Shown in pieces: positions 37,303 to 46,872 of a stretch of 49,589 nucleotides of DNA; the stretch's first letter is position 1, and each line of letters opens with the position of its first letter. The DNA comes from Akkermansia muciniphila. Lineage in GTDB: Bacteria > Verrucomicrobiota > Verrucomicrobiia > Limisphaerales > SIAT01. The notes beneath the pieces are model-generated. The model saw nothing but the letters and a program-made list of their open reading frames with translations, searched no databases and had not been told where the DNA came from. The translations under genes and the position numbers were made by a program. The stretch lies in the NCBI GenBank assembly GCA_945860945.1, contig CAMASG010000009.1, positions 1 to 49,589 of the forward strand, written 5' to 3'.

Positions 37303-38316
37303 TCACCGCTTGAAGCTCGCAAGCAGCTCTTCGGTGGTAACGGTTGCCGTGCCGAGTTTGCCGACCACAACGCTCGCGGCGTGGTTCGAGAAAATCGCCG
37401 CTTCAACAGGTGACGCACCCGCCGCGACGGCGAGCGTGAACGTCGCGATGACCGTGTCGCCCGCACCAGAAACGTCGAAAACCTCGCGGGCGACCGTGGG
37501 AATGTGGAACGGCCGTTGGCCGCGCTGGCAGAGGAGCATCCCCTGCTCGCCGAGCGTGATGAGCAGCAGCGCCGGTGACAGTTCGCGCAGTAGTTTCTCC
37601 GCAGCGCGTTGCAGGCCGATGTCCGCCAACGGATCGGCCGCGCGAGCGGTGTCAGCCACGCCGGCCAACTCGAACGCTTCCTTGCGGTTCGGCGTGATGA
37701 GCGAAAGGCCGGTGAGATCGAGATGATGCACCGGCTTCGGATCCACGCTGAGCCAGACGCCGCGCGTGCGGCAAAGATGTTTAATCTCCCCCAAGAGCGC
37801 CTCGGTCACGGTGCCTTTGCCGTAATCGCCGACGATGAGCGCATCGGCGTGCGCCAGATTCTCTTCGAGCAACGCCAGAAGCCGGCGCGTCGATTTGATG
37901 TCGAGCTCGCTGCGCGTCTCGCGGTCCACACGCGCGACCTGCTGGCGATGCGCGATCACGCGCGTTTTCTTCGTCGTCAACCGGCTGCGCACTGGCAAAA
38001 GACCGCTGCAACCCACGCCGTCGCCAGCGAGAAGCATCTTCAACTGGCTGGCCGATGAGTCGCGTCCCACCGCGCCGAGCAACTCCGTCCGCGCACCCAA
38101 CGCGGTGAGATTGCGGGCGACGTTGGCCGCGCCGCCGGGCATAAAGCTCTCGCGCTCGAACTCGACCACCGGCACCGGCGCCTCGGGCGAAATGCGCGAG
38201 ACGCGGCCCCAGATGAACTGGTCGAGCATCACGTCGCCGATGACGAGCACGCGGGACTTGGCGGCAGCGGCGAGGACCTGGCGGACGCGGGCGACGGTGA
38301 TGTGTGGCGGTTTCAT
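37303..38316 (-). CDS. hldA: D-glycero-beta-D-manno-heptose-7-phosphate kinase (HldA/RfaE domain I)
   Basis: The enzyme phosphorylates heptose-7-phosphate at C1 for ADP-heptose synthesis. It has 337 residues and a PfkB/ribokinase fold. N-terminal VLVIGDVMLDQFIWGRVSRI and PGGAANVARNLTALGA form the sugar site, and DVSGAGDTVIATF near residue 280 holds the catalytic base. There is no HldE-type cytidylyl/adenylyltransferase domain (no GxFDxxHxGH motif) at the C-terminus, so the nucleotidyl transfer must come from a separate HldC elsewhere. The gene lies 12 bases after thiG and 22 bases before gmhB. Confidence 0.92.
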   Translation of the reverse strand: MKPPHITVARVRQVLAAAAKSRVLVIGDVMLDQFIWGRVSRISPEAPVPVVEFERESFMPGGAANVARNLTALGARTELLGAVGRDSSASQLKMLLAGDGVGCSGLLPVRSRLTTKKTRVIAHRQQVARVDRETRSELDIKSTRRLLALLEENLAHADALIVGDYGKGTVTEALLGEIKHLCRTRGVWLSVDPKPVHHLDLTGLSLITPNRKEAFELAGVADTARAADPLADIGLQRAAEKLLRELSPALLLITLGEQGMLLCQRGQRPFHIPTVAREVFDVSGAGDTVIATFTLAVAAGASPVEAAIFSNHAASVVVGKLGTATVTTEELLASFKR

Positions 38317-38328
38317 CGTGGCAAAAGT

Positions 38329-39117
38329 TCAGTTCAAGAAACCGGTGAGCGGGCTGGTCGCGCTGGCGGTTTCGAAACGCTCGCCCAAACCGATCTCAAA
38401 CGCAGCACGGCCGGCTTCGACGGCCTGCTTGAACGCAATCGCCATGCGGTTCGGATCGCTCGCGATAGCGATGGCGGTATTCACCAGCACGGCGTCCGCG
38501 CCGAGCTCCATCGCTTCCGCCGCGTGACTCGGCGCGCCGATACCGGCATCCACCACGACAGGCACAATCGCCTGTTCGATGATGATGCGGAGTTGGTCGC
38601 GCGTCTGCAGGCCGCGATTGGAGCCGATGGGCGAACCGAGCGGCATCACCGTCGCGGTGCCGACTTCCTGCAATCGTTTCGCGAGCACGGGATCGGCGTT
38701 GATGTACGGCAACACGGTGAACCCTTCCTTCACGAGTTGCTCCGCCGCCTTGAGTGTCTCAATCGGGTCGGGCAACAGATAACGCGGGTCGGGATGAATC
38801 TCGAGCTTCACCCACTTGGGCAGTCCGGCGGCAGCAGCGAGGCGCGCGAGGCGCACGGCCTCTTCCGCGTTCATCGCGCCCGACGTGTTCGGCAGGATGA
38901 GATATTTCTGCGGGTCAACAAACTCGAGAATGTTCGCGAACGGATCTTTCTTCCCGCTCAAATCAGCGCGGCGCAAGGCGACCGTGACAATCTCGGTGCC
39001 GCTGGCGACCAACGCATCACGCATCGCTTCGGGAGCGGAAAACTTGCCGGTCCCGAGGAAGAGGCGGGAGCGGAACGTGCGGCCGGCGATGATCAACGGA
39101 CGATTGTCGAACGACAT
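38329..39117 (-). CDS. thiG: thiazole synthase
   Basis: ThiG condenses deoxyxylulose-5-phosphate, dehydroglycine and ThiS-thiocarboxylate into the thiamine thiazole. ATG 39117 ([20 protein letters not shown]) gives 262 residues, the normal length; the frame is open to 39273. The Schiff-base lysine is in [18 protein letters not shown]. The motifs [19 protein letters not shown]-like [16 protein letters not shown] and [18 protein letters not shown] are diagnostic. No thiS, thiF, thiH or thiO is adjacent. No TPP riboswitch is visible in the 101-base gap to the divergent gene. Confidence 0.95.
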   Translation of the reverse strand: MSFDNRPLIIAGRTFRSRLFLGTGKFSAPEAMRDALVASGTEIVTVALRRADLSGKKDPFANILEFVDPQKYLILPNTSGAMNAEEAVRLARLAAAAGLPKWVKLEIHPDPRYLLPDPIETLKAAEQLVKEGFTVLPYINADPVLAKRLQEVGTATVMPLGSPIGSNRGLQTRDQLRIIIEQAIVPVVVDAGIGAPSHAAEAMELGADAVLVNTAIAIASDPNRMAIAFKQAVEAGRAAFEIGLGERFETASATSPLTGFLN

Positions 39118-39218
39118 CACGGGCAGCCTACGCAGAGCGGCCGCGTGAGTCGAGCGGCGAGTGGCTCGATTGTCTTCAAGATGGCAACGGATGATGAAAC
39201 AAATTACACTCGAGCCAG

Positions 39219-40490
39219 ATGATTCAGCCGTTCCCAAAAATGTTCGCTCTGCGGCAGAACTTTCCCACCACACCGCCGCTCGACATCGTCGCCACCGTGC
39301 GGCGCGAACTCGCCCCGATGACCGCGCAACTTCGGCTAGGCGCGAAAATCGCCGTGGGCGTCGGCAGCCGCGGCATCACGAACCTCGCCGCCATCGTGCG
39401 TGCGACCCTCGACCTCTTGCGCGCGGCGGGCGCCGAGCCATTCGTCCTCCCCGCGATGGGCAGCCACGGCGGCGCCACGCCCGAGGGTCAGCGCGAATTG
39501 CTCGCCGAATACGGCATCACCGAGGCGGCGTTGGGCGCGCCCATCCGCGACTCGATGGAAGTGGAACAGGTCGGCATGACGGATGAAGGCGCGCCGGTGT
39601 TCGTCAGCGTTGAAGCGCGACGCGCAGACGGCATTCTCGTCATCAACCGCGTAAAGCCGCACACCGATTTCAGCAGCGACACGCTCGGCAGCGGGCCGTT
39701 CAAGATGCTTGTCATCGGCCTCGGCAAGCGCGCTGGCGCAGCCGCTTTTCACATCGCGGCGAGCCGCCTCGGCCACGAGCGGATGCTCCGCTCCATCGCG
39801 CGCGTCATCCTGCGCACCACGCCCGTGCTCGGCGGTCTCGGCATTGTTGAGGACCAACATCACCAAACGGCCCGCGTCGCTTTTCTTCCTGCCGCGGAAC
39901 TGGAGACGCGTGAAGCCGAGTTGTTCCGCGAAGCGAAAGCGTTGATGCCGTCCCTGCCCTTCGACGAAGTGGACCTCCTCATCGTGGATCGTATCGGCAA
40001 AAATATCAGCGGCGGCGGGATGGACCCGAACGTCATTCGCCGCGGCGTGCAGGGTTACACGTCGGACCTCGCCCTGCTGCAGACTGCGCCGGTCGTGCGG
40101 CGCATCTTCGTGCGCGGCCTCACGCCCGAGACGCACGGCAACGCCATCGGCATCGGGATGGCCGACGCGACCACCGCGCGCCTCGTCGCCGCGATGGATT
40201 CGAAGTCCACCTACATCAACTCGCTCACCTCGCTCACGCCTCAATGCGCGAAGATTCCCGTCTACTTCGAGACTGACCGCGAAGCCATCGCGCGCCTGCT
40301 CGAAACGCTCGCCACCGCCGACACGACGCGGGCGAAAGTCGTTCGCATCACCGACACTCTTTCACTTTCGCACGTCGAAGTCTCGGAAGCGTATCTGCCT
40401 GAATTGGCTGGCCGATCCGAACTGAACGCGTTGAGCGCACCGGCAGAGATGACGTTCGATAGCACGGGTGATTTGTCGCCGTTGCCATGA
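39219..40490 (+). CDS. LarA-N-like (DUF2088) protein
   Basis: The protein has 423 residues and matches the lactate-racemase N-terminal-like (DUF2088) family. Characteristic stretches are [53 protein letters not shown] and [15 protein letters not shown]. In true LarA, a bound nickel-pincer cofactor on a conserved lysine isomerises lactate; many relatives act on other hydroxy acids or are uncharacterised. The spacing here fits the shorter uncharacterised group, and no larB, larC or larE is nearby. It starts 101 bases from the divergent thiG and is followed by an aminotransferase 31 bases later, so the two may share a pathway. Confidence 0.78.
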   Translation: MIQPFPKMFALRQNFPTTPPLDIVATVRRELAPMTAQLRLGAKIAVGVGSRGITNLAAIVRATLDLLRAAGAEPFVLPAMGSHGGATPEGQRELLAEYGITEAALGAPIRDSMEVEQVGMTDEGAPVFVSVEARRADGILVINRVKPHTDFSSDTLGSGPFKMLVIGLGKRAGAAAFHIAASRLGHERMLRSIARVILRTTPVLGGLGIVEDQHHQTARVAFLPAAELETREAELFREAKALMPSLPFDEVDLLIVDRIGKNISGGGMDPNVIRRGVQGYTSDLALLQTAPVVRRIFVRGLTPETHGNAIGIGMADATTARLVAAMDSKSTYINSLTSLTPQCAKIPVYFETDREAIARLLETLATADTTRAKVVRITDTLSLSHVEVSEAYLPELAGRSELNALSAPAEMTFDSTGDLSPLP

Positions 40491-40521
40491 ACCTTTTGAA
40501 AATCTGCCGACCATTTTTCAG

Positions 40522-41793
40522 ATGAAACGTACCGCCCTCTCCGCCCTCTCCCGCCGCACCGCGCAACCGCCCATCTCGTGGCTGATGCAAATGGCGTTCT
40601 CGCGACCGAAGCTGATCTCGCTCGCCGCCGGTTTCACCGACAACCCTTCGCTGCCGGTGCGCGCCACGCGACGACTGCTGAATCAACTGCTCGCTTCACC
40701 GACCACAGGCCAACCCGCCCTACAATACGGCGCCACCGCCGGTGATCCCGAACTGCGCCAACTCACCGCAGCGCATCTGGCGCGGCAGGATAACGTGCAA
40801 TCTGCCGCGGCCACCCATTCTCCCGACCGCCTCATCCTTACGCACGGCTCGCAGCAGTTACTCTACATGGTCACCGAAGCGCTGTGCGACGAGGGAGACA
40901 TTGTGTTGGTTGAGGATCCGACCTACTTCGTTTATCTCGGCATCACCCAAAGCCGTGGCCTGCGCTGTCGCGGCGTGCGGATCGAGTCAGATGGCGTCGA
41001 CTTGGCGCATTTAGAGCAAGTGCTCGAGTCGTTAAAAAAACGAGGCGAACTGCGGCGCGTGAAGATGCTCTACCTCGTCAGCTATTTCCAGAATCCGACC
41101 AGCGTGACAACGAGCTTCGCGAAGAAAAAAGCGGCGCTCGCGTTGCTGCGGAAATACGAGCGGGCGGCAGGACATCCGATTTATCTGCTCGAGGACGCCG
41201 CGTATCGCGAGTTGCGTTTCGCGGGCGAAGACATCCCTTCCGCGCTCGCCGTGCGCGGCGCGGCGGACCGCGTGATCTACACGAGCACGTTCAGCAAACC
41301 GTTCGCCACCGGCGTGCGCGTCGGCTACGGCGTGCTGCCGGAGCCGGTGTTGACGGCCGTGACGCGCATCAAGGGCAACCATGATTTTGGCACGGCGAAT
41401 CTGCTGCAACGCTTGCTCGCGCGCGCGCTGGCGACCGGCGAATACGACCGCCACCTCGTCGCGCTCCGGCGGCGCTACGGGCTCAAAGCACGCGTGATGG
41501 CCGAGGCGATTCGTGAACATTTCCCCAGCGACATCGAGTGGGCGATGCCGGAGGGTGGGCTTTACATCTGGACGCGGCTGCCGAAAAGCGCGCACAGCGG
41601 CGTGGAATCAAAACTGTTCAAGACCGGTCTGGCGAACGACGTGGTCTATGTGCCCGGCGCCCTCTGCTACTGCGACGACGCGGCGCGGCGCAAGCCGGAC
41701 CGCGAGCTGCGGCTGAGCTTCGGCGCGGCGAGCGAGGCGAACTTGCGCGCGGGCATCGCGCGTCTCGGCCAAGCGCTCGCGAAAACACTCTGA
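40522..41793 (+). CDS. PLP-dependent aminotransferase, class I/II
   Basis: The protein has 423 residues when read from ATG 40522; an earlier GTG frame reaches 40468. It is a fold type I aminotransferase of the LysN/KAT (2-aminoadipate/kynurenine) kind, which also resembles the enzymatic half of MocR regulators, but it has no helix-turn-helix domain. The substrate-face opening LQYGATAGDPELRQLTAAHL, the cofactor-binding VEDPTYFVYL, and the lysine in STFSKPFATGVRVGYG are visible. The C-terminal substrate arginine lies in ELRLSFGAAS. The donor could be an aromatic or a 2-amino dicarboxylic acid. It sits 31 bases after the DUF2088 gene. Confidence 0.87.
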   Translation: MKRTALSALSRRTAQPPISWLMQMAFSRPKLISLAAGFTDNPSLPVRATRRLLNQLLASPTTGQPALQYGATAGDPELRQLTAAHLARQDNVQSAAATHSPDRLILTHGSQQLLYMVTEALCDEGDIVLVEDPTYFVYLGITQSRGLRCRGVRIESDGVDLAHLEQVLESLKKRGELRRVKMLYLVSYFQNPTSVTTSFAKKKAALALLRKYERAAGHPIYLLEDAAYRELRFAGEDIPSALAVRGAADRVIYTSTFSKPFATGVRVGYGVLPEPVLTAVTRIKGNHDFGTANLLQRLLARALATGEYDRHLVALRRRYGLKARVMAEAIREHFPSDIEWAMPEGGLYIWTRLPKSAHSGVESKLFKTGLANDVVYVPGALCYCDDAARRKPDRELRLSFGAASEANLRAGIARLGQALAKTL

Positions 41794-41887
41794 CGGCGCA
41801 CTCATTCTCGGACACCGCGATGAAAAGTTCGTTGGCGGGACTGTAGGTTCGTGCTTCACTGACCTCGCCAACCGCGAGGGAGCAACG

Positions 41888-44629
41888 GTGAGCAACCATC
41901 CAATACGTAAACTTTCTTGGGCCGAACGGCTGTTGATGCGACTGGCCGGTGCGGTGTTCCGCCGGCCGGGCTGGTTCCTCTGGCCGCAGGTGCTGCTCGC
42001 GGTGATCTGCGTCGTTTACACGATTCAGAAGCTCGAGTTCCACACCGACCGCAACGACCTCGTCGGCGCGGAGAAGCAGTATCACAAAATCTTCCTCGAG
42101 TTCCGCAAAGAGTTCCCGCAGCAGGGCAATCTCGTGGTGGTGGCCGAGAGCGACACGCCGGAGAAAAACCGGCAGTTCGTGGAACGGCTCGGTGCGCGGC
42201 TGGATGCGGAGACGAATCTTTTTACCGGCATTTTCTACAAGCGCGACCTGCGAGTGCTGGGCAACAAGACGCTGATCTTTGCGCCGCTCGAGGAACTGCG
42301 CGAGCTGCGCGCGGCGTTGCGCGACTACGGGCCGTTCATCGAGACGTTCGCCTCGGTCACGAATCTAAATTCGTTGCTGCAACAGGTGAACGCGCAGTTT
42401 CGCAGCGCCGGCGGTAATACGGAGGAGCAGAACCGGCAGTTGATCAAAGCGCTGCCAGCGATGGAGAAAATCATCGGCCAAGCGGCGGACGCGATCGAAC
42501 GCCCCGGGCCGCCGCCCGCGCCGGGTTTCGCCGCGTTGATCGGAAATCCCGAGGCGGAACAGAAGCTGCACATCACCTTCGCCAGCGGACGGATTTATGT
42601 GGTGGTCGCGTCGGCGGTGAAATCGGAGTTGAACGAAGCGGCCGTCCGGCGCTTGCGCGAGTTGGTGGAGATCACAAAAAACGAGGTGCCGGGTGTGAGT
42701 GTGGGCGTGACCGGCGAACCGGTGCTGGAGATGGACGAGATGGCGCAAGTGCAGGTGGACAGCACGCGCGCCACCGTTGTCTCGCTTCTCATCACGGCGC
42801 TGATTTTCATCTACGGCTATCACGAGACCGGCCGGCCGTTGAAGGCCGTCTTCTGCCTCATCCTCGGCCTCGCTTACACGATGGGTTTTACGACTCTCGT
42901 CGTCGGCCACCTGAACCTGCTCACCATCACATTCGCGCCGATTCTCATCGGTATGGCGATTGATTTTGGCGTGCACTTGGTGACGCGTTACGAGGAGGAA
43001 TTGCGCAATGGAAAGAGCGTGCTTGTATCCTTGGAACTGGGGATGTCCAATACGGGGCTTGGCATCTTCACCGGTTGTTTCACTACGGCTGGCGGGTTTC
43101 TCGCGATGGGACTGACCGACTTCCGTGGCATTCAAGAGATGGGCATCATCACCGGCGGCGGACTGATTATCTGCCTGGTGCCGATGATGACCGCACTGCC
43201 GGCGATGCTGATACGCGGTCGACAGAACGCCCTCGACCACGCTATGCCGCACGCCCCAGCGCACACGCCCCAGCGGGCGCACATTGAGCGTTACTGGCTC
43301 GACCGGCCGTGGACGGTGATCGGCGCCACGGCTGCAGTCTGTGCGATTTGCGTGCCGCAGTTCTCGAAGGTTCACTTCGATTACAACCTTCTCAATATGC
43401 AGTCGGCCAATCTGCCGTCAGTGCAGACGGAGCGACTGCTGATTGAATCCGCCACGAACTCGGTGCTCTTCGCCGCGGTGATGGCGGACACGCGGCCGGA
43501 GGCCTTTCTGCTCGAGGAACGGCTCCGCAAGCTGCCGGCGGTGGCGGATGTGAAGTCGCTCACGGAATTTCTCACCGAGAATCCCGGCCGCAAGCTCGGC
43601 GTCATCCACGAGATCAAAGCCGCGGCGGCGGCAATCCGCTTCGCGCCGCTGGACCTCGAACCGGTGAACGTGGAGGCGTTGAGCCAGACGCTCTACGCTT
43701 TTCAAGGTTACGTGGGCACGGCGATTTCCGAGGTGAAAAAGAAAAACGACAAAGCGTTGCTCAAAGAGCTTCAATCGCTCTGGAACACGATCGGCCGGCT
43801 GCGCGTTCCGATGCTGACGAAACGGGACGTGGCCGCGACGCAAGTCGCCGCTTTCCAACGCGCGTTGCTCGAGGATATCCAGAGCACCTTCGCCTCGTTG
43901 CGCGACCAGCACGACCTCGGCGGACTGCGGTCGGAGGAGTTCCCCGCCGCGTTACGTGAACGGTTCATCGGCCGCACCGATCGCCATTTGCTACAGGTCT
44001 ATCCGAAGGGCGACGTGTGGCAGCGCGGGCCGCAGCGCGAATTCGTGAAGCAGGTGCGCTCGGTCGCGCCCGACGCCACCGGCACGCCGGTGCAACTCTT
44101 GCAGCTCTATGAGTACACCGAACTGCTGCAGACTAGTTACATCAATGCCGCGTGGTACGCGCTCGGCACCATCGCGTTGCTGGTCTTCATCCGTTTTCGG
44201 AGCGTGTCGTGCGTCATCCTCTCGCTACTGCCGGTGGCACTCGGCATGGCATGGATGATCGGCGTGATGGGTATGTGCGGCATGGCGTTTAATCCAGCGA
44301 ACATCATAACGTTGCCACTGGTGATTGGCGTGGGCGTGACGAACGGCATTCACATCCTCAACCGGTTCGCCGAAGAGCAGAACCCCGGCATCCTCGCCAA
44401 AAGCACCGGCAAGGCGGTACTCGTCTCGGCGTTGACCACCGTGGCCGGCTTCGGCAGCCTGATGCTGGCCCAGCATCAGGGCATCGCGAGCCTCGGCTTC
44501 ATCATGGCCGTGGGCACAGCCACCTGCATGCTGGCGGGGCTCACTTTCCTGCCGGCTCTGCTGACTTTGTTGACGCAATGGGGCTGGAAGATTAAAGGTG
44601 TCGGCGGCCAAGCCGCTCCGCCCGAGTAG
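41888..44629 (+). CDS. HpnN-like RND/MMPL lipid transporter
   Basis: The protein has 913 residues, starts at GTG 41888 with AGGGAG 6-7 bases upstream, and has two similar halves. Each half has an N-terminal helix, a large periplasmic domain and a five- to six-helix bundle. The bundles contain GMAIDFGVHLVTRYEEEL (first half) and LVIGVGVTNGIHILNRFAEE (second half), the conserved GxxxDFxxH/N-like pattern of HpnN and MMPL proteins. HpnN moves hopanoids toward the outer membrane in Rhodopseudomonas, but the substrate here is unknown. It heads a five-gene run with an aromatic-repeat protein and MlaE-MlaF-MlaD, which points to envelope lipid traffic. Confidence 0.87.
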   Translation: MSNHPIRKLSWAERLLMRLAGAVFRRPGWFLWPQVLLAVICVVYTIQKLEFHTDRNDLVGAEKQYHKIFLEFRKEFPQQGNLVVVAESDTPEKNRQFVERLGARLDAETNLFTGIFYKRDLRVLGNKTLIFAPLEELRELRAALRDYGPFIETFASVTNLNSLLQQVNAQFRSAGGNTEEQNRQLIKALPAMEKIIGQAADAIERPGPPPAPGFAALIGNPEAEQKLHITFASGRIYVVVASAVKSELNEAAVRRLRELVEITKNEVPGVSVGVTGEPVLEMDEMAQVQVDSTRATVVSLLITALIFIYGYHETGRPLKAVFCLILGLAYTMGFTTLVVGHLNLLTITFAPILIGMAIDFGVHLVTRYEEELRNGKSVLVSLELGMSNTGLGIFTGCFTTAGGFLAMGLTDFRGIQEMGIITGGGLIICLVPMMTALPAMLIRGRQNALDHAMPHAPAHTPQRAHIERYWLDRPWTVIGATAAVCAICVPQFSKVHFDYNLLNMQSANLPSVQTERLLIESATNSVLFAAVMADTRPEAFLLEERLRKLPAVADVKSLTEFLTENPGRKLGVIHEIKAAAAAIRFAPLDLEPVNVEALSQTLYAFQGYVGTAISEVKKKNDKALLKELQSLWNTIGRLRVPMLTKRDVAATQVAAFQRALLEDIQSTFASLRDQHDLGGLRSEEFPAALRERFIGRTDRHLLQVYPKGDVWQRGPQREFVKQVRSVAPDATGTPVQLLQLYEYTELLQTSYINAAWYALGTIALLVFIRFRSVSCVILSLLPVALGMAWMIGVMGMCGMAFNPANIITLPLVIGVGVTNGIHILNRFAEEQNPGILAKSTGKAVLVSALTTVAGFGSLMLAQHQGIASLGFIMAVGTATCMLAGLTFLPALLTLLTQWGWKIKGVGGQAAPPE

Positions 44630-44682
44630 CCGTACTGGGGGTGTGGTGTAGATTGCGGCAGGTCGTTCCCCTATTTTTAAAG

Positions 44683-46125
44683 ATGTCACGTATTGCCATA
44701 ATCATTCTCGCGCTGTCCGCCGCGTTACAGATGAACGCCGCAGCCGCGGCAACGAACGCGCCCGCCTTCGGCCCGCTTTATCACGAGTACCGCCTCACGC
44801 TCCGCGAAGGCGAACGCACCGAGTTTTTTGGGCCGCTCTGGAGCAGTGATCGGAGCGCCACGCACGCGCAATGGGCCATCCCGCCGCTGTTCTCGTGGCA
44901 CACCGAGCTGGACACGGACTTCGAGGAATACGATTTTCTCTACCCGCTGCTCACCTACAACCGCACCGGGAAGGAATCTCGCTGGCAGTTCCTCCAACTC
45001 ATCAGTTTCGCCGGCAGCAGCCGGCAAGATGACACCGTCGCGGACCGCACGACGCTTTTCCCTTTCTACTGGAGCCAGCGTTCGCCAAACCCCGACGAGA
45101 ACTACACGGCGCTCTTTCCTATTTACGGCCAGATCAAGAACCGCCTGATGCGCGACGAGATTGAGTTCGCCCTTTTCCCGCTCTACTCCAAGACCCGCAA
45201 GCGCGACGTGGTGACGGAGAATTATCTCTTCCCCTTCTTCCATGCGCGCCACGGCGAGAAGCTCGACGGCTGGCAGTTCTGGCCCCTGATTGGCCACGAG
45301 AAAAAAGAGGTGACGATGCGCAAGGACGCGTTCGGCGATGAGACAACCATCGGCGGACACGAGAAGCTTTTTTTCCTCTGGCCGTTCTATCACAATAACC
45401 GCTCCGGCCTCGGCACCGACGACGTGCAGACGGAGCACGCACTGCTGCCGCTCTTCGCCACGCAGCATTCGGCAAAGCGTGATTATCAAAGCGTGCTCTG
45501 GCCGTTCTTCTATCGCATCGATGACCGCGTGAAGAAAACGGTGGAGTACGGCGCGCCGTGGCCGCTCATCGTCTCGACGACCGGCGAAGGCCGGACCGGC
45601 GGCCGCTTCTGGCCGATTTACGGCCACACGCAAACGACCAACACGACGCGCGATTTTCTGCTCTGGCCGCTGTATCGCGGCGAGCGCTTCCACTCCGCCT
45701 CGCTCGAGAGCGAGCACCATCGCTTCCTCCTTTTTCTTTATCAGGACATCCACGAGCGGAACCCCGCCACCGGCGCCACGCGCGAGCGGCACGCGCTCTG
45801 GCCGCTCTTCACGCACCGCCGCGAACTGGACGGCAGCGAGCGCACGCAACTCTTCGCGCCGCTGGAGCCGTTGCTGCTCGGTAACACGGCCATCGAGCGA
45901 AACTGGTCGCCGCTCTGGTCCATCTGGCGCTCGGAGAAGAACGGCAAAACCGGCGCGACGAGCCAGTCGTTCCTCTGGAATCTTTATCGGCACGACGAGA
46001 CTCCGGAATCGAAAAATTGCTCGCTCCTCTTCGGGTTGCTACAGTATCAACAGGACAAGGAGAGGACGCGCTGGCGGCTGTTTTTCGTGCCGTTCGAAGC
46101 CAGTAAAAAAACCGCGAGCCCTTAG
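44683..46125 (+). CDS. secreted protein of repeated W/F-P aromatic motifs
   Basis: I know no named function for this 480-residue protein. A signal peptide (MSRIAIIILALSAALQMNAA) starts at ATG 44683. The mature part repeats a short core of the kind LWPFF, LFPLY, FWPIY or LWPLF. Proline sits at about residues 68, 88, 127, 146, 166, 184, 201, 234, 256, 274, 294, 311, 329 and 373, so the period is 17-22 residues, and degenerate copies (LWSIW, LWNLY, LFGLL) follow to the end. Such regular, aromatic, charge-flanked strands suit an outer-membrane beta-barrel or a beta-solenoid. It lies 53 bases after the RND gene and 6 bases before mlaE, so a place in lipid transport is likely. Confidence 0.7.
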   Translation: MSRIAIIILALSAALQMNAAAAATNAPAFGPLYHEYRLTLREGERTEFFGPLWSSDRSATHAQWAIPPLFSWHTELDTDFEEYDFLYPLLTYNRTGKESRWQFLQLISFAGSSRQDDTVADRTTLFPFYWSQRSPNPDENYTALFPIYGQIKNRLMRDEIEFALFPLYSKTRKRDVVTENYLFPFFHARHGEKLDGWQFWPLIGHEKKEVTMRKDAFGDETTIGGHEKLFFLWPFYHNNRSGLGTDDVQTEHALLPLFATQHSAKRDYQSVLWPFFYRIDDRVKKTVEYGAPWPLIVSTTGEGRTGGRFWPIYGHTQTTNTTRDFLLWPLYRGERFHSASLESEHHRFLLFLYQDIHERNPATGATRERHALWPLFTHRRELDGSERTQLFAPLEPLLLGNTAIERNWSPLWSIWRSEKNGKTGATSQSFLWNLYRHDETPESKNCSLLFGLLQYQQDKERTRWRLFFVPFEASKKTASP

Positions 46126-46131
46126 CTCGGT

Positions 46132-46872
46132 ATGTTCCACGACATCGGCCAAATCATTCTGCTATTCTGGCGCACGCTCCAGTCGCTGCCGCTCGTGTGG
46201 CGGCACCGGCGCAAGGTCTTCGACCAGCTTTTCGAGATCGGCAACGCCAGCCTGTTCATGTCCTGCGTCCTCTCGCTCTTCATCGGCGGTGTGCTGGCAC
46301 TGCAGACGGGACCGCTGCTGGTCGAGCGCGGTCTCGGCAATGTGCTCGGTGGAATGGTCGGACTCTCGATGTGCAAAGAGCTCGGGCCGGTGATGATGGC
46401 CGTGCTCATCGCGGGGCGTATCGGTTCGGCGATGGCGGCGGAAATCGGCTCGATGACGGTCTATCAGGAAATCGATGCGCTACGCACGATGAACATCAAC
46501 CCCGTGCATTACCTCGTGCTGCCGCGGATGGTGGCCATCTGCATCGCGCTGCCCACGCTGGTGATCTTCGCCATCCTGATCGGCTGGCTCGGCGGCGCGG
46601 TGGTCGCGGCCAACAACCATTTGATCAGCGTTCCGTACCAGACTTACTTCAGTAACCTCGAGAACCTCGTCGGAGTGGGAGACTTAGCCAACGGTCTGCT
46701 CAAAAGCTTCAGCTTCGCGGTGGTCATCGGCATCGTCTCCTGCCATCAGGGCCTTCAGACCATCGGCGGCCCGCGCGGCATCGGCCGGTCGGTGACCAAG
46801 GCTGTCGTGAACTCGATCGTGATGATCCTGATCCTCGACTACTTCCTCACCCGGATGATGATCAATCTCTGA
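46132..46872 (+). CDS. mlaE: MlaE-type ABC transporter permease
   Basis: MlaE is the membrane subunit of the MCE lipid transporter and carries phospholipid between inner membrane and the MCE ring. The 246-residue protein has an N-terminal amphipathic helix and about five transmembrane helices. The family signature is clear: KELGPVMMAVLIAGRIGSAMAAEIGSM and YQEIDALRTMNINPVHYLVLPRM. The stop overlaps the mlaF start by 1 base (TGATG at 46870-46874). In the order mlaE-mlaF-mlaD no mlaA, mlaB or mlaC is present within this window. Confidence 0.94.
   Translation: MFHDIGQIILLFWRTLQSLPLVWRHRRKVFDQLFEIGNASLFMSCVLSLFIGGVLALQTGPLLVERGLGNVLGGMVGLSMCKELGPVMMAVLIAGRIGSAMAAEIGSMTVYQEIDALRTMNINPVHYLVLPRMVAICIALPTLVIFAILIGWLGGAVVAANNHLISVPYQTYFSNLENLVGVGDLANGLLKSFSFAVVIGIVSCHQGLQTIGGPRGIGRSVTKAVVNSIVMILILDYFLTRMMINL

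Noticed and set aside
39118-39218. Possible TPP riboswitch upstream of thiG
   Set aside because: The conserved CUGAGA and ACCUGA elements are absent and the gap is only 101 bases.
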